This document shows, one piece after another, positions 23,754 to 31,675 of a DNA stretch of 64,000 nt. Location: NCBI RefSeq assembly GCF_014648635.1, contig NZ_BMRM01000027.1, positions 24,552 through 88,551 of the forward strand, written 5' to 3'. Each line of letters starts with the position of its first letter. Position 1 is the first letter of the stretch. A program made the translations under genes and the position numbers. The stretch comes from Streptomyces cinerochromogenes (GTDB lineage Bacteria; Actinomycetota; Actinomycetes; Streptomycetales; Streptomycetaceae). The notes beneath the pieces are model-generated. The model was not told the origin of the DNA. It searched no databases and saw only the letters and a list, made by a program, of their open reading frames with translations.

Positions 23754-23793
23754 TCACCGGCGGCGGTCGATGCTCACCGGCGGCGGTCGATGC
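23754..23793. repeat. Exact 20-bp tandem duplication over a stop codon
   Basis: TCACCGGCGGCGGTCGATGC occurs twice head to tail at 23754-23773 and 23774-23793. The stop codon of the leftward DUF3618 gene is the TCA (TGA on the minus strand) at 23774-23776 in the second copy. The exact identity indicates a recent slippage event. Confidence 0.9.
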
Positions 23794-24307
23794 GGCGCCA
23801 GATCACGGCGGCGCCGACCACGGCGGCGCCCGCCGCGCCGAGGAGCAGTGCCGGGCGCGGATGCCGGGCGGCGGTGCCCATGACGGACCTGACCGGCCGC
23901 GGTGCCCGCAGGTCGTGCCGCGCGGTGCGCCCGGCCCGCAGTGCCCGGTCCCGTACGGTGTGCGTGCCGTGTCCGGCCCGCTCCTGCACCAGGTGACCTG
24001 CCTTCGCCATGCGTTCCTGCGCGGTGTGGCCCGCCCGGGCGGCCTGTTCCTGCACCAGGTGTCCCGCCCTGGCCGCCCGGTCCTGCACACCGTGCCCCGC
24101 CTGGGCGGCGCCGGCGCGCAGCTGGCCGGTCATGGCGCCGGCCTTGTCCAACAGGTCGGCGGCCCGTACCCGGGCCCTGTCCCTCACCTCGGCCCGGCCC
24201 CTCATGTGGGCGACCGTGTCGCCGAGCCGGTGCCGTGCCTGCTCGATCTGCTGCCGCAGCTCGTCGGGGCCCTTGGCGCCCGAGCGGTGCGCGTTCCTGT
24301 GCCTCAT
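23774..24307 (-). CDS. DUF3618-type membrane-anchored repeat protein
   Basis: A 177-residue protein. The N-terminal half has the DUF3618 pattern (GPDELRQQIEQARHRLGDTVAHM, about residues 13-35). It is followed by an amphipathic helical region with near-repeats of about 11 residues (AARAGHLVQEQ, AARAGHTAQER, MAKAGHLVQER, residues about 75-115), apolipophorin- or LEA-like. A C-terminal membrane segment, HPRPALLLGAAGAAVVGAAVIW (about 148-170), ends with RRIDRRR. Probably an envelope-associated structural or stress protein; function unknown. Confidence 0.75.
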   Translation of the reverse strand: MRHRNAHRSGAKGPDELRQQIEQARHRLGDTVAHMRGRAEVRDRARVRAADLLDKAGAMTGQLRAGAAQAGHGVQDRAARAGHLVQEQAARAGHTAQERMAKAGHLVQERAGHGTHTVRDRALRAGRTARHDLRAPRPVRSVMGTAARHPRPALLLGAAGAAVVGAAVIWRRIDRRR

Positions 24308-24439
24308 CGGTATGCCGCCTCCTCCCTGGGTGACCCCCCGGGTACCCGCGGGGGAGCCCAGGAATGTTCAGCAATCTTTATCGATACCTCGTAGAAGAAT
24401 TAAGTAGAGCTTCACCGACGGGTTGCCGAGACTACCTCC

Positions 24440-25339
24440 ATGACGAGTTCCCGCACACCCTCGCCCTTCGGCCGCGTCCTCTGCGCCATGGTCACGCCGT
24501 TCACCGGGTCCGGCGCGCTCGACCTGGACGGCGCCCAGCGGCTCGCCGCGCACCTGGTGGCGCGGGGCTGTGACGGCCTGGTCCTGAACGGCACCACGGG
24601 CGAGTCGCCCACCACCACCGACGAGGAGAAGGCGCGGCTGGTCGCGGCCGTACGGGAGGCGGTGGGCGACCGGGTCGCGCTGGTCGCGGGCGTGGGCACC
24701 GCCGACACCCGGCACACGGTGGAGCTGGCGCTCGCGGCCGGCAAGGCGGGCGCCGACGGCGTGCTGGTGGTGACGCCGTACTACAGCCGGCCGCCGCAGG
24801 AGGCCGTGGCCGCCCACTTCCGCCAGGTCGCCGACGCGAGCGAGGTACCGGTGATGCTCTACGACATCCCGGGCCGCACCGGCACCCGCATCGAACCGGA
24901 GACGATGATCCGGCTCGCCGCGCATCCGCGGATCGTGGCCGTCAAGGACTGCTCCTACGACGTCCTCGGCACCCTGAAGGTGCTGGCCGCGACGGACCTG
25001 GCGTACTACGCGGGCTGCGACGAGCACGTGCTGGCGCTGTACGCGGTCGGCGCGGCGGGCTGTGTGAGCACGGTCGCGAACGCCGCACCGGCCCACATCG
25101 CCGCGATCCCGGCCGCCTTCGACGCCGGGGACACCGCACGGGCCGCCGAGCTCCAGCTGGCCGTCACGCCGCTGACCGAGGCGATGACGGGCGCGGGCCT
25201 GCCCGGCACGGTCACCGCGAAGGCCCTGCTGACCCGCCTCGGGCTGCCCGCCGGCCCGGTCCGCGCGCCGCTGCTGCCCGCCGGCCCGGAGACGGCCGAC
25301 GGGCTGCTGGCGCGGTACGAGGCGCTGCCCGCGCTCTGA
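24440..25339 (+). CDS. dapA: 4-hydroxy-tetrahydrodipicolinate synthase
   Basis: A 299-residue DapA, which condenses pyruvate with aspartate semialdehyde in lysine/diaminopimelate synthesis. Seen: AMVTPFTGSGALD (16-28), LNGTTGESPTTTDEEK (49-64), Tyr114/Tyr115 of TPYYSRPP, Tyr141 in MLYDIPGRTG with the substrate-binding Arg146, and Schiff-base Lys169 in IVAVKDCS. The presence of YDIPGRTG identifies it as true DapA, unlike the two relatives at 1886 and 9161. An AT-rich 80-bp patch just upstream (24361-24430) probably holds the promoter. The gene ends only 10 bp from the convergent end of the polyketide-cluster operon, which marks the left cluster boundary. It may be a second dapA, so a link to the cluster cannot be excluded. 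Confidence 0.9.
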   Translation: MTSSRTPSPFGRVLCAMVTPFTGSGALDLDGAQRLAAHLVARGCDGLVLNGTTGESPTTTDEEKARLVAAVREAVGDRVALVAGVGTADTRHTVELALAAGKAGADGVLVVTPYYSRPPQEAVAAHFRQVADASEVPVMLYDIPGRTGTRIEPETMIRLAAHPRIVAVKDCSYDVLGTLKVLAATDLAYYAGCDEHVLALYAVGAAGCVSTVANAAPAHIAAIPAAFDAGDTARAAELQLAVTPLTEAMTGAGLPGTVTAKALLTRLGLPAGPVRAPLLPAGPETADGLLARYEALPAL

Positions 25340-25349
25340 GCGGCGCGTC

Positions 25350-26825
25350 CTAGCCCAGCACCGGCCACCGCTGCAGTTCCCCGCGCAGGGCCCCGGGGTC
25401 CGGCTCGTCGGCGGCCCAGGCGATGTGGCCGTCCGGGCGGACCAGCAGGGTGGTGCGCAGCTCCCCGGCGGGGGCGGCGACGTTCAGCCACGGGGTCCCC
25501 GGCACCGGCCGCCCCCGGGTGACCAGGACGAAGCGTCCGTCCCGCAGCACCTCGTACAGGCGCCGGCCGCCGGCGAGCCGGAGGTCGGGCACCCGCTGCC
25601 CGGTGAGCCGGTGGCTGCCGCGCGGCGCCGGGTAGGAGACGCCGATGCCGGAGAGCCGGCTCTCGCCGAGCGCCGTGAGCGAACTCAGCCGGGAGACCGC
25701 CGGCAGGGCCAGGTCGCGCAGCCGGCGCACGGTGCTGCTGCGCGGGGCGCTCAGCACGCCCCGGGTGATCGCACCGGAGATCCGCAGGGTCTGCCTGCCG
25801 ACCGGGTACCGCTCCCGCTGGTAGGAGTCGAGGAGGGGCTCCCCGGCCCGGCCCTGCACCACGGCGGCCAGCTTCCAGCCCAGGTTGGCGGCGTCCTGCA
25901 GCCCGGTGTTCATGCCCATGCCGCCGGCCGGGGAGTGCACGTGCGCGGCATCGCCGGCCAGGAGCACCCGGCCGTCGCGGTAGCGCACCGCCTGCCGCTC
26001 GTCGGTGTGGAAGCGGGAGATCCAGCGCGGTTCGTGCAGGCCGTGGTCCGAGCCGAGCACCCGGCGCAGCAGCCCGGCCAGCTCCTCCGGCTCCACCGGC
26101 GCGTCGTCGGGGCGGTCGTCCCCGGCGATCCAGCCGATGGCCCGGTACCAGCCGTCGCCGAACGGCACCAGCGAGGCGAAGCCGTACCGGTTGGCGTTGG
26201 TGGTCACCGCCTCGGTGGGCAGCTCCTCGAGCCGGACGTCGGCCAGCATCACCGAGCGCAGCACCGACCGGCCGGGGAAGCCGATGCCGGTCAGCCGCCG
26301 GACGGCACTGCGCACCCCGTCGCAGCCGACCAGGTACGCGGCGCGGAAGGTACCCGCCCCGGCCGTGTCCGCCTCGACGGCCCCGGCCCGCCGGCGCAGC
26401 GCCACCACCTCGGCACCCCGTACGATCCGCACGCCGGCGGCGAGCGCGCGCCGCTCCAGCAGCCGCTCGGTGTTGTACTGGGGGGTGATCAGCACGAACG
26501 GGTAGCGGCTGCGCAGCCGGTGCAGGTGCAGTTCGAGCCTGCCGAAGACGCCGACGACGGGTGCCGTCCGGCCGAGGGTGACCAGTTCGTCGCCGAGGCC
26601 GCGGGCGTCCAGCACCTCCAGGCTGCGGGCGTGCACGGCGAAGGCGCGGGTCAGGTTGGCGTCGGCGTGCGCGCGCCGCTCCAGCAGGGTGACCCGCACC
26701 CCGGCGGCGGCGAGGTCTCCGGCCAGCAGCAGTCCGGTGGGTCCCGCGCCCACGACCAGGACGTCCGCGGGCTCGGCCCGGTCCTCGGCCCGGTCCCCGG
26801 ACGGGTCGGTGCCCGGGGCGCTCAC
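25350..26825 (-). CDS. FAD-dependent aromatic-hydroxylase-type monooxygenase (cluster)
   Basis: A 491-residue class A flavoprotein monooxygenase of the PHBH/PheA-TfdB/rifampicin-monooxygenase type. FAD motif GAGPTG is at residues 26-31, the second motif YLVGCDGVRSAVR at 164-176, and GDAAHVHSPAGGMGMNTG from 291. A C-terminal thioredoxin-like region (about 400-490) ends in LLVRPDGHIAWAADEPDPG. Such enzymes hydroxylate, epoxidise or carry out Baeyer-Villiger oxidation on polyketides. The GTG at 26825 overlaps the methyltransferase stop (GTGA). It is the last gene of the leftward tailoring operon. It is clearly paralogous to the enzyme at 34063-35661 but diverged. Confidence 0.9.
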   Translation of the reverse strand: MSAPGTDPSGDRAEDRAEPADVLVVGAGPTGLLLAGDLAAAGVRVTLLERRAHADANLTRAFAVHARSLEVLDARGLGDELVTLGRTAPVVGVFGRLELHLHRLRSRYPFVLITPQYNTERLLERRALAAGVRIVRGAEVVALRRRAGAVEADTAGAGTFRAAYLVGCDGVRSAVRRLTGIGFPGRSVLRSVMLADVRLEELPTEAVTTNANRYGFASLVPFGDGWYRAIGWIAGDDRPDDAPVEPEELAGLLRRVLGSDHGLHEPRWISRFHTDERQAVRYRDGRVLLAGDAAHVHSPAGGMGMNTGLQDAANLGWKLAAVVQGRAGEPLLDSYQRERYPVGRQTLRISGAITRGVLSAPRSSTVRRLRDLALPAVSRLSSLTALGESRLSGIGVSYPAPRGSHRLTGQRVPDLRLAGGRRLYEVLRDGRFVLVTRGRPVPGTPWLNVAAPAGELRTTLLVRPDGHIAWAADEPDPGALRGELQRWPVLG

Positions 26826-27850
26826 GCGGGCACCGCGGCGTCGATCAGGTGCTGGTAGGAGTCGACCGGCCGTACCTCCCGGACGGTGAGCCCCGCGCGC
26901 TCCACGAGGCCGACCAGGCCCTGGCGGGTGTGTTTGCGCCCGCCGACGGTGAGCAGCATCCGCAGGTCCATCGCGGTGCTGAACCGCTGTCCCGGGCCGT
27001 CGTCCACGAGGTTCTCCACGACGAGCACCCGGGCTCCGGCGCGGGCCGTGCGCATCACGGTGCCGAGGACGAGGGCGGCGTCCTCGTCGTTCATGCCGAG
27101 GACGTTCTTGAACACGTACGCGTCGACGCCGTCCGGTACCTCCTTGCGGCAGTCGCCGGTCAGGATCCGGGTCCGGCCGGCGAGCGCGCCGCCGTCGCGC
27201 AGCCGGGGGTCGGCGCCCGCGACCACGTCCGGCCGGTCGAAGAGGATCCCGTGCAGGCCGGGGTGGTGTTCGAGCAGGGAGGCGAGCAGGAAGCCCTGTC
27301 CGCCGCCGACGTCCGCGACCGTCCGCGCGCCGTCCAGCGGCAGGGCCCGCGCCACGGCCCGGGCGGACTGCGTGCTCGCCTGGGTCATGGCGCGGTCGAA
27401 GACGGCCGCGGACTCGGGCCAGGCGGTGTGCACGTGCTCGAAGAACTCCTGGCCGTGCAGGTCGGTGAAGACGTCCCTGCCGGTGCGGACCGACTCGTCG
27501 AGCCGGCCCCACAGTTCCCAGGTCCAGGGTTCGGTCATCCACAGCACGAGCTGGTCCAGGCTGTCCGGGGTGCCCGTGCGCAGCAGCCGCGAGACCTCGG
27601 TGTGGACGAACCGGCCCCCGGCGTCCTCGGCGAAGACCTCGTGGCAGGTGAGCGAGCGCAGCAGGCGGTGCAGCGCGTCCGGGTCGGCGCCGACCGCCGT
27701 GGCCAGCTCGCCGGCCGTGGCCGGGGTGTCGCCGAGGGCGTCGGCGAGGCCCAGCCTCACGGCCGCGCGCAGCGAGGCGGCGCAGCCGGCGCTGAGCGCG
27801 CGTTCCAGCAGGCCCAGCACGTACGGCTCGGTCGGTGTCTCGGTGGTCAC
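26822..27850 (-). CDS. SAM-dependent O-methyltransferase
   Basis: A 342-residue class I methyltransferase of the hydroxyneurosporene/caffeate O-methyltransferase type used in polyketide tailoring. It has an N-terminal dimerisation winged helix (about residues 12-95: ASLRAAVRLGLADALGDTPATAGELAT) and a SAM-binding motif VADVGGGQG at 178-186. Later come RPDVV, DCRKEVPDGVDAYVFKNVLG and RVLVVENLVDDG, with a C-terminal GGRKHTRQG catalytic region. It likely caps a hydroxyl of the polyketide. The GTG start at 27850 overlaps the epimerase stop by 4 bp. Confidence 0.9.
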   Translation of the reverse strand: MTTETPTEPYVLGLLERALSAGCAASLRAAVRLGLADALGDTPATAGELATAVGADPDALHRLLRSLTCHEVFAEDAGGRFVHTEVSRLLRTGTPDSLDQLVLWMTEPWTWELWGRLDESVRTGRDVFTDLHGQEFFEHVHTAWPESAAVFDRAMTQASTQSARAVARALPLDGARTVADVGGGQGFLLASLLEHHPGLHGILFDRPDVVAGADPRLRDGGALAGRTRILTGDCRKEVPDGVDAYVFKNVLGMNDEDAALVLGTVMRTARAGARVLVVENLVDDGPGQRFSTAMDLRMLLTVGGRKHTRQGLVGLVERAGLTVREVRPVDSYQHLIDAAVPA

Positions 27851-28815
27851 GGTTGGACAGACCTCTCTTCGGGAGCGGCTTGCACGGTGCCGGGGAAGTG
27901 CGCGTCCAGCACCTGCCGGACCCCCTCGCGCCAGGACCACGCGCAGTCGCCCGTGATGCCGCGGCGGCGGGTGGTGTCGTACGCGATGACGGCGCGGGTG
28001 ACGTCGCTGGGGGCGAAGTCGACGGGGACCCCGGTGAGGCGGGAGACGTGGGACATCAGGTCCCGCACCCCGACGGTCTCGTCCCCGCCCCAGTTCACGA
28101 CGGTCGCGGGCGCCGCCGCCGCGGCCCACAGCCGGGGCACGTGCCGGGCGATGTCGTCGGTGTGGATCGGGGAGCAGTAGTGCTGGCCGGCGGGGGGTAC
28201 GGCGATCGGTTCCCCGGCGAGCATCTGCCGGAAGTAGATGACGGGGAGCCCGCCGTGCCCGTGCGGCCCGTAGGCCACGTTGAGCCGGGCGATGGTGGTG
28301 GGCAGGCCCAGGGCCACGGCGAGCGCGCGGACGGCGCCCTCGGTGGCCAGCTTGCCCACCGGGTAGGCCGGCAGCCACGCCGACGCGGTGCCCAGCGGGT
28401 CGGACTCGGTGTGCCGGTGGTCGGGCGCCTGGGGGGCGTAGACCGCGCTGGTGGAGACGTACAGGAAGGCCTCGGCGGCGCGGCAGTGGGTCATCAGGCG
28501 GCCGGCGGCGACGGAGTTCACCGCCACCGCGTCCTCGAAGTCCCCGTCGCCGCGCTCGACCGCCGCGTGCAGCACGTGGGTGAAGTCGCGGGGCAGGCCG
28601 TGGAGTTCGTCGCCGGCCATGTCCCAGCGCCAGGTCCGGATCCCCCGCTGCCGGAACCGGTGCTCCAGGGCGGGGTCCCGGAACCGGCCGAGGCACCACA
28701 CCTCGTTGTGTGCGGCGAGCGTCTCGGCCACGGTGCGGGCGACCAGGCCGGTCGCGCCGGTGATCAGGATCTTCTTCCCGGCCGGCCAGGTGGTGTCGTG
28801 CGGGTGTTCAGTCAT
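27847..28815 (-). CDS. NAD(P)-dependent epimerase/dehydratase/reductase (extended SDR)
   Basis: A 322-residue extended short-chain dehydrogenase. The nucleotide motif GATGLVA is at residues 20-26, the active-site Ser/Thr in YVSTSAVYAP (119-128) and the catalytic YPVGK at 151-155. The C-terminal substrate region includes NVAYGPHGHGG and YCSPIHTDDIARHV. Family members act on nucleotide sugars or reduce ketones and aldehydes. There is no other deoxysugar gene in the window, so a role on the polyketide or on the product of the adenylating protein is as likely as sugar chemistry. Its ATG lies 8 bp inside the preceding gene. Confidence 0.85.
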   Translation of the reverse strand: MTEHPHDTTWPAGKKILITGATGLVARTVAETLAAHNEVWCLGRFRDPALEHRFRQRGIRTWRWDMAGDELHGLPRDFTHVLHAAVERGDGDFEDAVAVNSVAAGRLMTHCRAAEAFLYVSTSAVYAPQAPDHRHTESDPLGTASAWLPAYPVGKLATEGAVRALAVALGLPTTIARLNVAYGPHGHGGLPVIYFRQMLAGEPIAVPPAGQHYCSPIHTDDIARHVPRLWAAAAAPATVVNWGGDETVGVRDLMSHVSRLTGVPVDFAPSDVTRAVIAYDTTRRRGITGDCAWSWREGVRQVLDAHFPGTVQAAPEERSVQP

Positions 28816-31675
28816 GTGCTCGGTCTTGTGCTCGCTCTTGTGCTCGGTCGTGCGTTCGGTCTTGTGCCCGGCCGGTGAGGGCCCGGTCGAGTTCCGCGCG
28901 CAGCAGCGACTGGAAGACGGCCACGTGCCGGGGGCCCATGAGGGTGTAGTGCTCGCCGGGCACGTCGATGTACCGGGGTTCCTCGCGGGTGAAGTCCGCC
29001 CAGCGGCTCAGCTCCTTGTCCCGCCAGTCCTGCTTCGTGCCGCGCAGGGGGACGGCGTAGAAGACGCTCATCCGGGCGACGCTGCCGGCCGGCCGGTAGC
29101 TGCGGCCGAGGTCGGTGAGGCCGTCGGCGAGTTCCGCCCAGGCGGTGAACCGGGCCAGGTCGAGGTCGAGTTCGGCGAGCCGGTCCGGGTCGGCGAGGTC
29201 GATCAGCCGGGCGAGCTGTTCTTGCCGGCCCAGCGGGCGGAGTTCGGCGGGCAGGGTGGCCGCCCGCTGCCCGGTGACCAGGTCCAGGAACATCGCCAGG
29301 TTGACCGCGGTCTCCACGAAGTCCAGCTCGTCCATGCGGTACTTGATGTGCGGGGGCAGGTTGAAGCTGCCCAGGAAGTCCACCCGCTCGCCGTCCGCCT
29401 CCAGCAGCTTGGCCACCTCGAAGGCGACGGCCGCGCCGAAGGAGTACCCGGCGAGGGCGTAGGGGCCGTGCGGCTGCCTGGCCCGGATGGCGTCCGCGTA
29501 GGTGCGCGCCATCTCGTCGAAGGTCTCGAAGGGCTTCTCCCCCGGGTTGAACCCGCGGGCCCGCAGGGCGTAGAAGGGCCGCTCGTGGGCGAAGTACTTG
29601 GCCAGGTTGACGAAGACGAGCACTTCGCCGACGCCGGGGTGGACGCAGAACAGCGGGGTGCCCTCGCCGGTGGTCTGCAGCGGGACGACCGGGTCGTACG
29701 GCACGGGTCCGCCGCCCTGCCCGGCGTCGATCAGCGCGGCCAGGGCGCGGACGCTGGGCGAGGTGAGGATCGCGAGCACCGGAAGGTCCACGCCGGGGAA
29801 GCGCTCGGCGATCAGGCGCTTGAGGCGCAGGATGTCCAGGGAGGTGCCGCCGAGGTCGAAGAAGCCGGCGGTGGCGCTGATGGTGCCCGGGTCCTGTTCC
29901 ACGAGGTCGCCGTACAGCCCGGTCAGCGTCCGCTCGGTCTCGCCCTCCGGGGCGGTGTAGCCGCCCAGCTGCCGGGTGACCAGCTCCTGGACCGCCGTGA
30001 GGTGTCCGGCGTAGTCGCCGGACTCCAGCCGCCGCCGCATGAGCGAGCGCTGGATCTTGCCGAGGCTCGTCTTCGGGAAGGCGTCCTCAGGCAGCGGGAG
30101 CAGCACCGCCGGGCGGAATCCCCAGTGCAGTACGGCGGTGTTCCGGACGGCGATGAGCAGGCGGTGCAGTGCCGCCTCGTCGCCGGCGACGTCGGGGGTG
30201 ACGGCGAAGGCGACCGCGAGCTGCTCGGTGTCGCTGCCCGGCGGGCGTGTGGGGAACGCGGCGACATAGGACCGGGCGATGCCTTCGAGGCCGTCGAGGA
30301 CCGATTCCAGGTCGTGGCTGTAGTAGTTGACGCCGTTGACGATGATGCTGTCCTTGCTGCGCCCGACCAGGGTCAGCCGGCCCCCGTCGAGCCGGCCGAG
30401 GTCGCCGGTGCGGAACCAGCCGTCCGCCGTGAACGCCGCCTGGGTCGCCTCCTTGTCGTTCCAGTACCCGTCGGTGATCATCGGGCCGGTGAGCTGGACC
30501 TCGCCGGTCTCCGAGTCGGCGAGCGGGGTGCCGTCGCCGGCGGCGATCCTGATCCGGAGCCCGTCGACGGGCCGTCCGACCGCGGCGAACTCGCTGTCCC
30601 GGTCGGCGTCGGGGAACTCCCGGTTGTAGATGCTGCCGGCGCAGGTCTCGGTCATGCCGAAGGCGGGCCACAGGGCCCCGCGGCGCAGTCCGTGGGGAGC
30701 CAGCCGGTCGAGGAACGCCACTCCGGTGGCCACCGGGTTGGCCTCCCCGCCGGAGACGATGTACCGCAGGCAGGACAGGTCGAGGGCCGGCGGGGAGGGC
30801 TGCCGGTCGAGCGCCTTGTTGATCAGGCCGAGCAGGAAGTTCGGGGTGAACGTCATGGTGACCCGGTGGGCGTCGATCAGCCGGAGGAAGTGCAGCGGGT
30901 CGGCCAGCACCGTCTCCGGGGGCGCCTGCACCTGTACGGCGCCGACCGACAGCGGCAGCAGGTGGGCCTCCAGCAGCGCGGCGACGTGGTCGTAGGAGAT
31001 CCAGTTGAGCGTCACGTCGGCCGCGGTGAGCGACTGTGTGCGGGCCTTGGCCGCCATGGAGGCGAGCAGGTTGCCGTGGGTGAGCCGGACCGCCTTGGCG
31101 GCGCCGGTGGAGCCGGAGGTGAGGACCAGCAGCGCGACGTCGTCGGGGTCGCCGGCGGCCGGCGGGGCCGCGGGGGCGTCCGGGGCGGCGGCGGTCAGTT
31201 CCTCGACCGTGGTGACCGTCAGCCCCTCGACGGCGGGGAGTTCCTCGCGGGTGCGCCGGTCGGTGAGGACGAGCGGCCCGTCGAGCAGGGCGTCGACGTG
31301 GCCCAACTGGGCGGCCCAGCGCTGCGGATCGCTGCGCAGGGGCACCAGCGGGCACGCGGTGATCCCTCCAAGCAGGCAGGCCCACAGGGCCGGCACGAAC
31401 TCCTCCGGCCGCTCCAGCAGCAGCGCCACGACACGGCCCGGGCGGACGCCCTCGGCCCGCAGGGCGCCCAGCAGGCGGAGCGACTCCGCGAGCAGCTCCG
31501 GATAGGTCTGGAGGGTGTGCCCCGAAGGGCGTTCCGCCGTGCAGTAGCGCAGCCCGTGTTCCGGGAAGTCCGCCGCGGCCCTCACCAGCAGGCCGCCGAG
31601 GCCGGTGCTCCGCTCGCCGCTGTCGTCCCCGGCCGCGGCGGTCCGGGCGGCGGGTGTCCTCGGGCTGGTCGTCAT
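28808..31675 (-). CDS. Free-standing adenylation/acyl-AMP ligase - carrier - thioesterase protein
   Basis: A 955-residue three-domain protein. The adenylate-forming domain (about 25-560) has SGSTGAAKAVR (187-197), the NWISYDHVAAL block (224-234) typical of the acyl-AMP-ligase-like starters rather than amino-acid A domains, MTETC (341-345), GWFRTGDLG, and the catalytic lysine Lys540 in PKTSLGK. The carrier domain carries DLGGTSLDI with phosphopantetheine Ser612. The type I thioesterase (about 660-930) has GYSFG with nucleophile Ser745 and His909 in GEHYTLM. No condensation domain is present. A-T-TE proteins are known from atromentin, ralfuranone and related quinone/furanone synthetases, which activate 2-oxo acids; whether this one uses an oxo acid, an aryl acid or a fatty acid is not visible. 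The C-terminal tail is a 12-bp-repeat-derived RAQDR-type sequence. It is coupled to the reductase gene by an ATGA overlap. Confidence 0.9.
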   Translation of the reverse strand: MTTSPRTPAARTAAAGDDSGERSTGLGGLLVRAAADFPEHGLRYCTAERPSGHTLQTYPELLAESLRLLGALRAEGVRPGRVVALLLERPEEFVPALWACLLGGITACPLVPLRSDPQRWAAQLGHVDALLDGPLVLTDRRTREELPAVEGLTVTTVEELTAAAPDAPAAPPAAGDPDDVALLVLTSGSTGAAKAVRLTHGNLLASMAAKARTQSLTAADVTLNWISYDHVAALLEAHLLPLSVGAVQVQAPPETVLADPLHFLRLIDAHRVTMTFTPNFLLGLINKALDRQPSPPALDLSCLRYIVSGGEANPVATGVAFLDRLAPHGLRRGALWPAFGMTETCAGSIYNREFPDADRDSEFAAVGRPVDGLRIRIAAGDGTPLADSETGEVQLTGPMITDGYWNDKEATQAAFTADGWFRTGDLGRLDGGRLTLVGRSKDSIIVNGVNYYSHDLESVLDGLEGIARSYVAAFPTRPPGSDTEQLAVAFAVTPDVAGDEAALHRLLIAVRNTAVLHWGFRPAVLLPLPEDAFPKTSLGKIQRSLMRRRLESGDYAGHLTAVQELVTRQLGGYTAPEGETERTLTGLYGDLVEQDPGTISATAGFFDLGGTSLDILRLKRLIAERFPGVDLPVLAILTSPSVRALAALIDAGQGGGPVPYDPVVPLQTTGEGTPLFCVHPGVGEVLVFVNLAKYFAHERPFYALRARGFNPGEKPFETFDEMARTYADAIRARQPHGPYALAGYSFGAAVAFEVAKLLEADGERVDFLGSFNLPPHIKYRMDELDFVETAVNLAMFLDLVTGQRAATLPAELRPLGRQEQLARLIDLADPDRLAELDLDLARFTAWAELADGLTDLGRSYRPAGSVARMSVFYAVPLRGTKQDWRDKELSRWADFTREEPRYIDVPGEHYTLMGPRHVAVFQSLLRAELDRALTGRAQDRTHDRAQERAQDRAHD
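28816..28863. repeat. 12-bp tandem repeat encoding the tail of the A-T-TE protein
   Basis: Four copies of a 12-base unit, GTGCTCGGTCTT and variants, run from 28816 to 28863. They encode the terminal four-residue repeats (RAQD, RAQE, RAQD-like) of the thioesterase protein and end at the start of the epimerase gene, whose ATG lies within the overlap. Confidence 0.85.

Noticed and set aside
24440..25339. dapA as a member of the polyketide cluster
   Set aside because: It is transcribed towards the cluster with its own upstream region, and it is a standard lysine-pathway enzyme; adjacency alone is weak evidence.
25350..26825. A single fusion protein of monooxygenase and methyltransferase, since the open frame continues upstream
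   Set aside because: A GTG start forms a GTGA overlap with the methyltransferase stop, and upstream translation in that frame is antisense-like Arg/Pro-rich sequence with no methyltransferase motifs.
27847..28815. Evidence for a deoxysugar pathway from the epimerase gene
   Set aside because: No nucleotidyltransferase, 4,6-dehydratase, aminotransferase or glycosyltransferase is present in the window.
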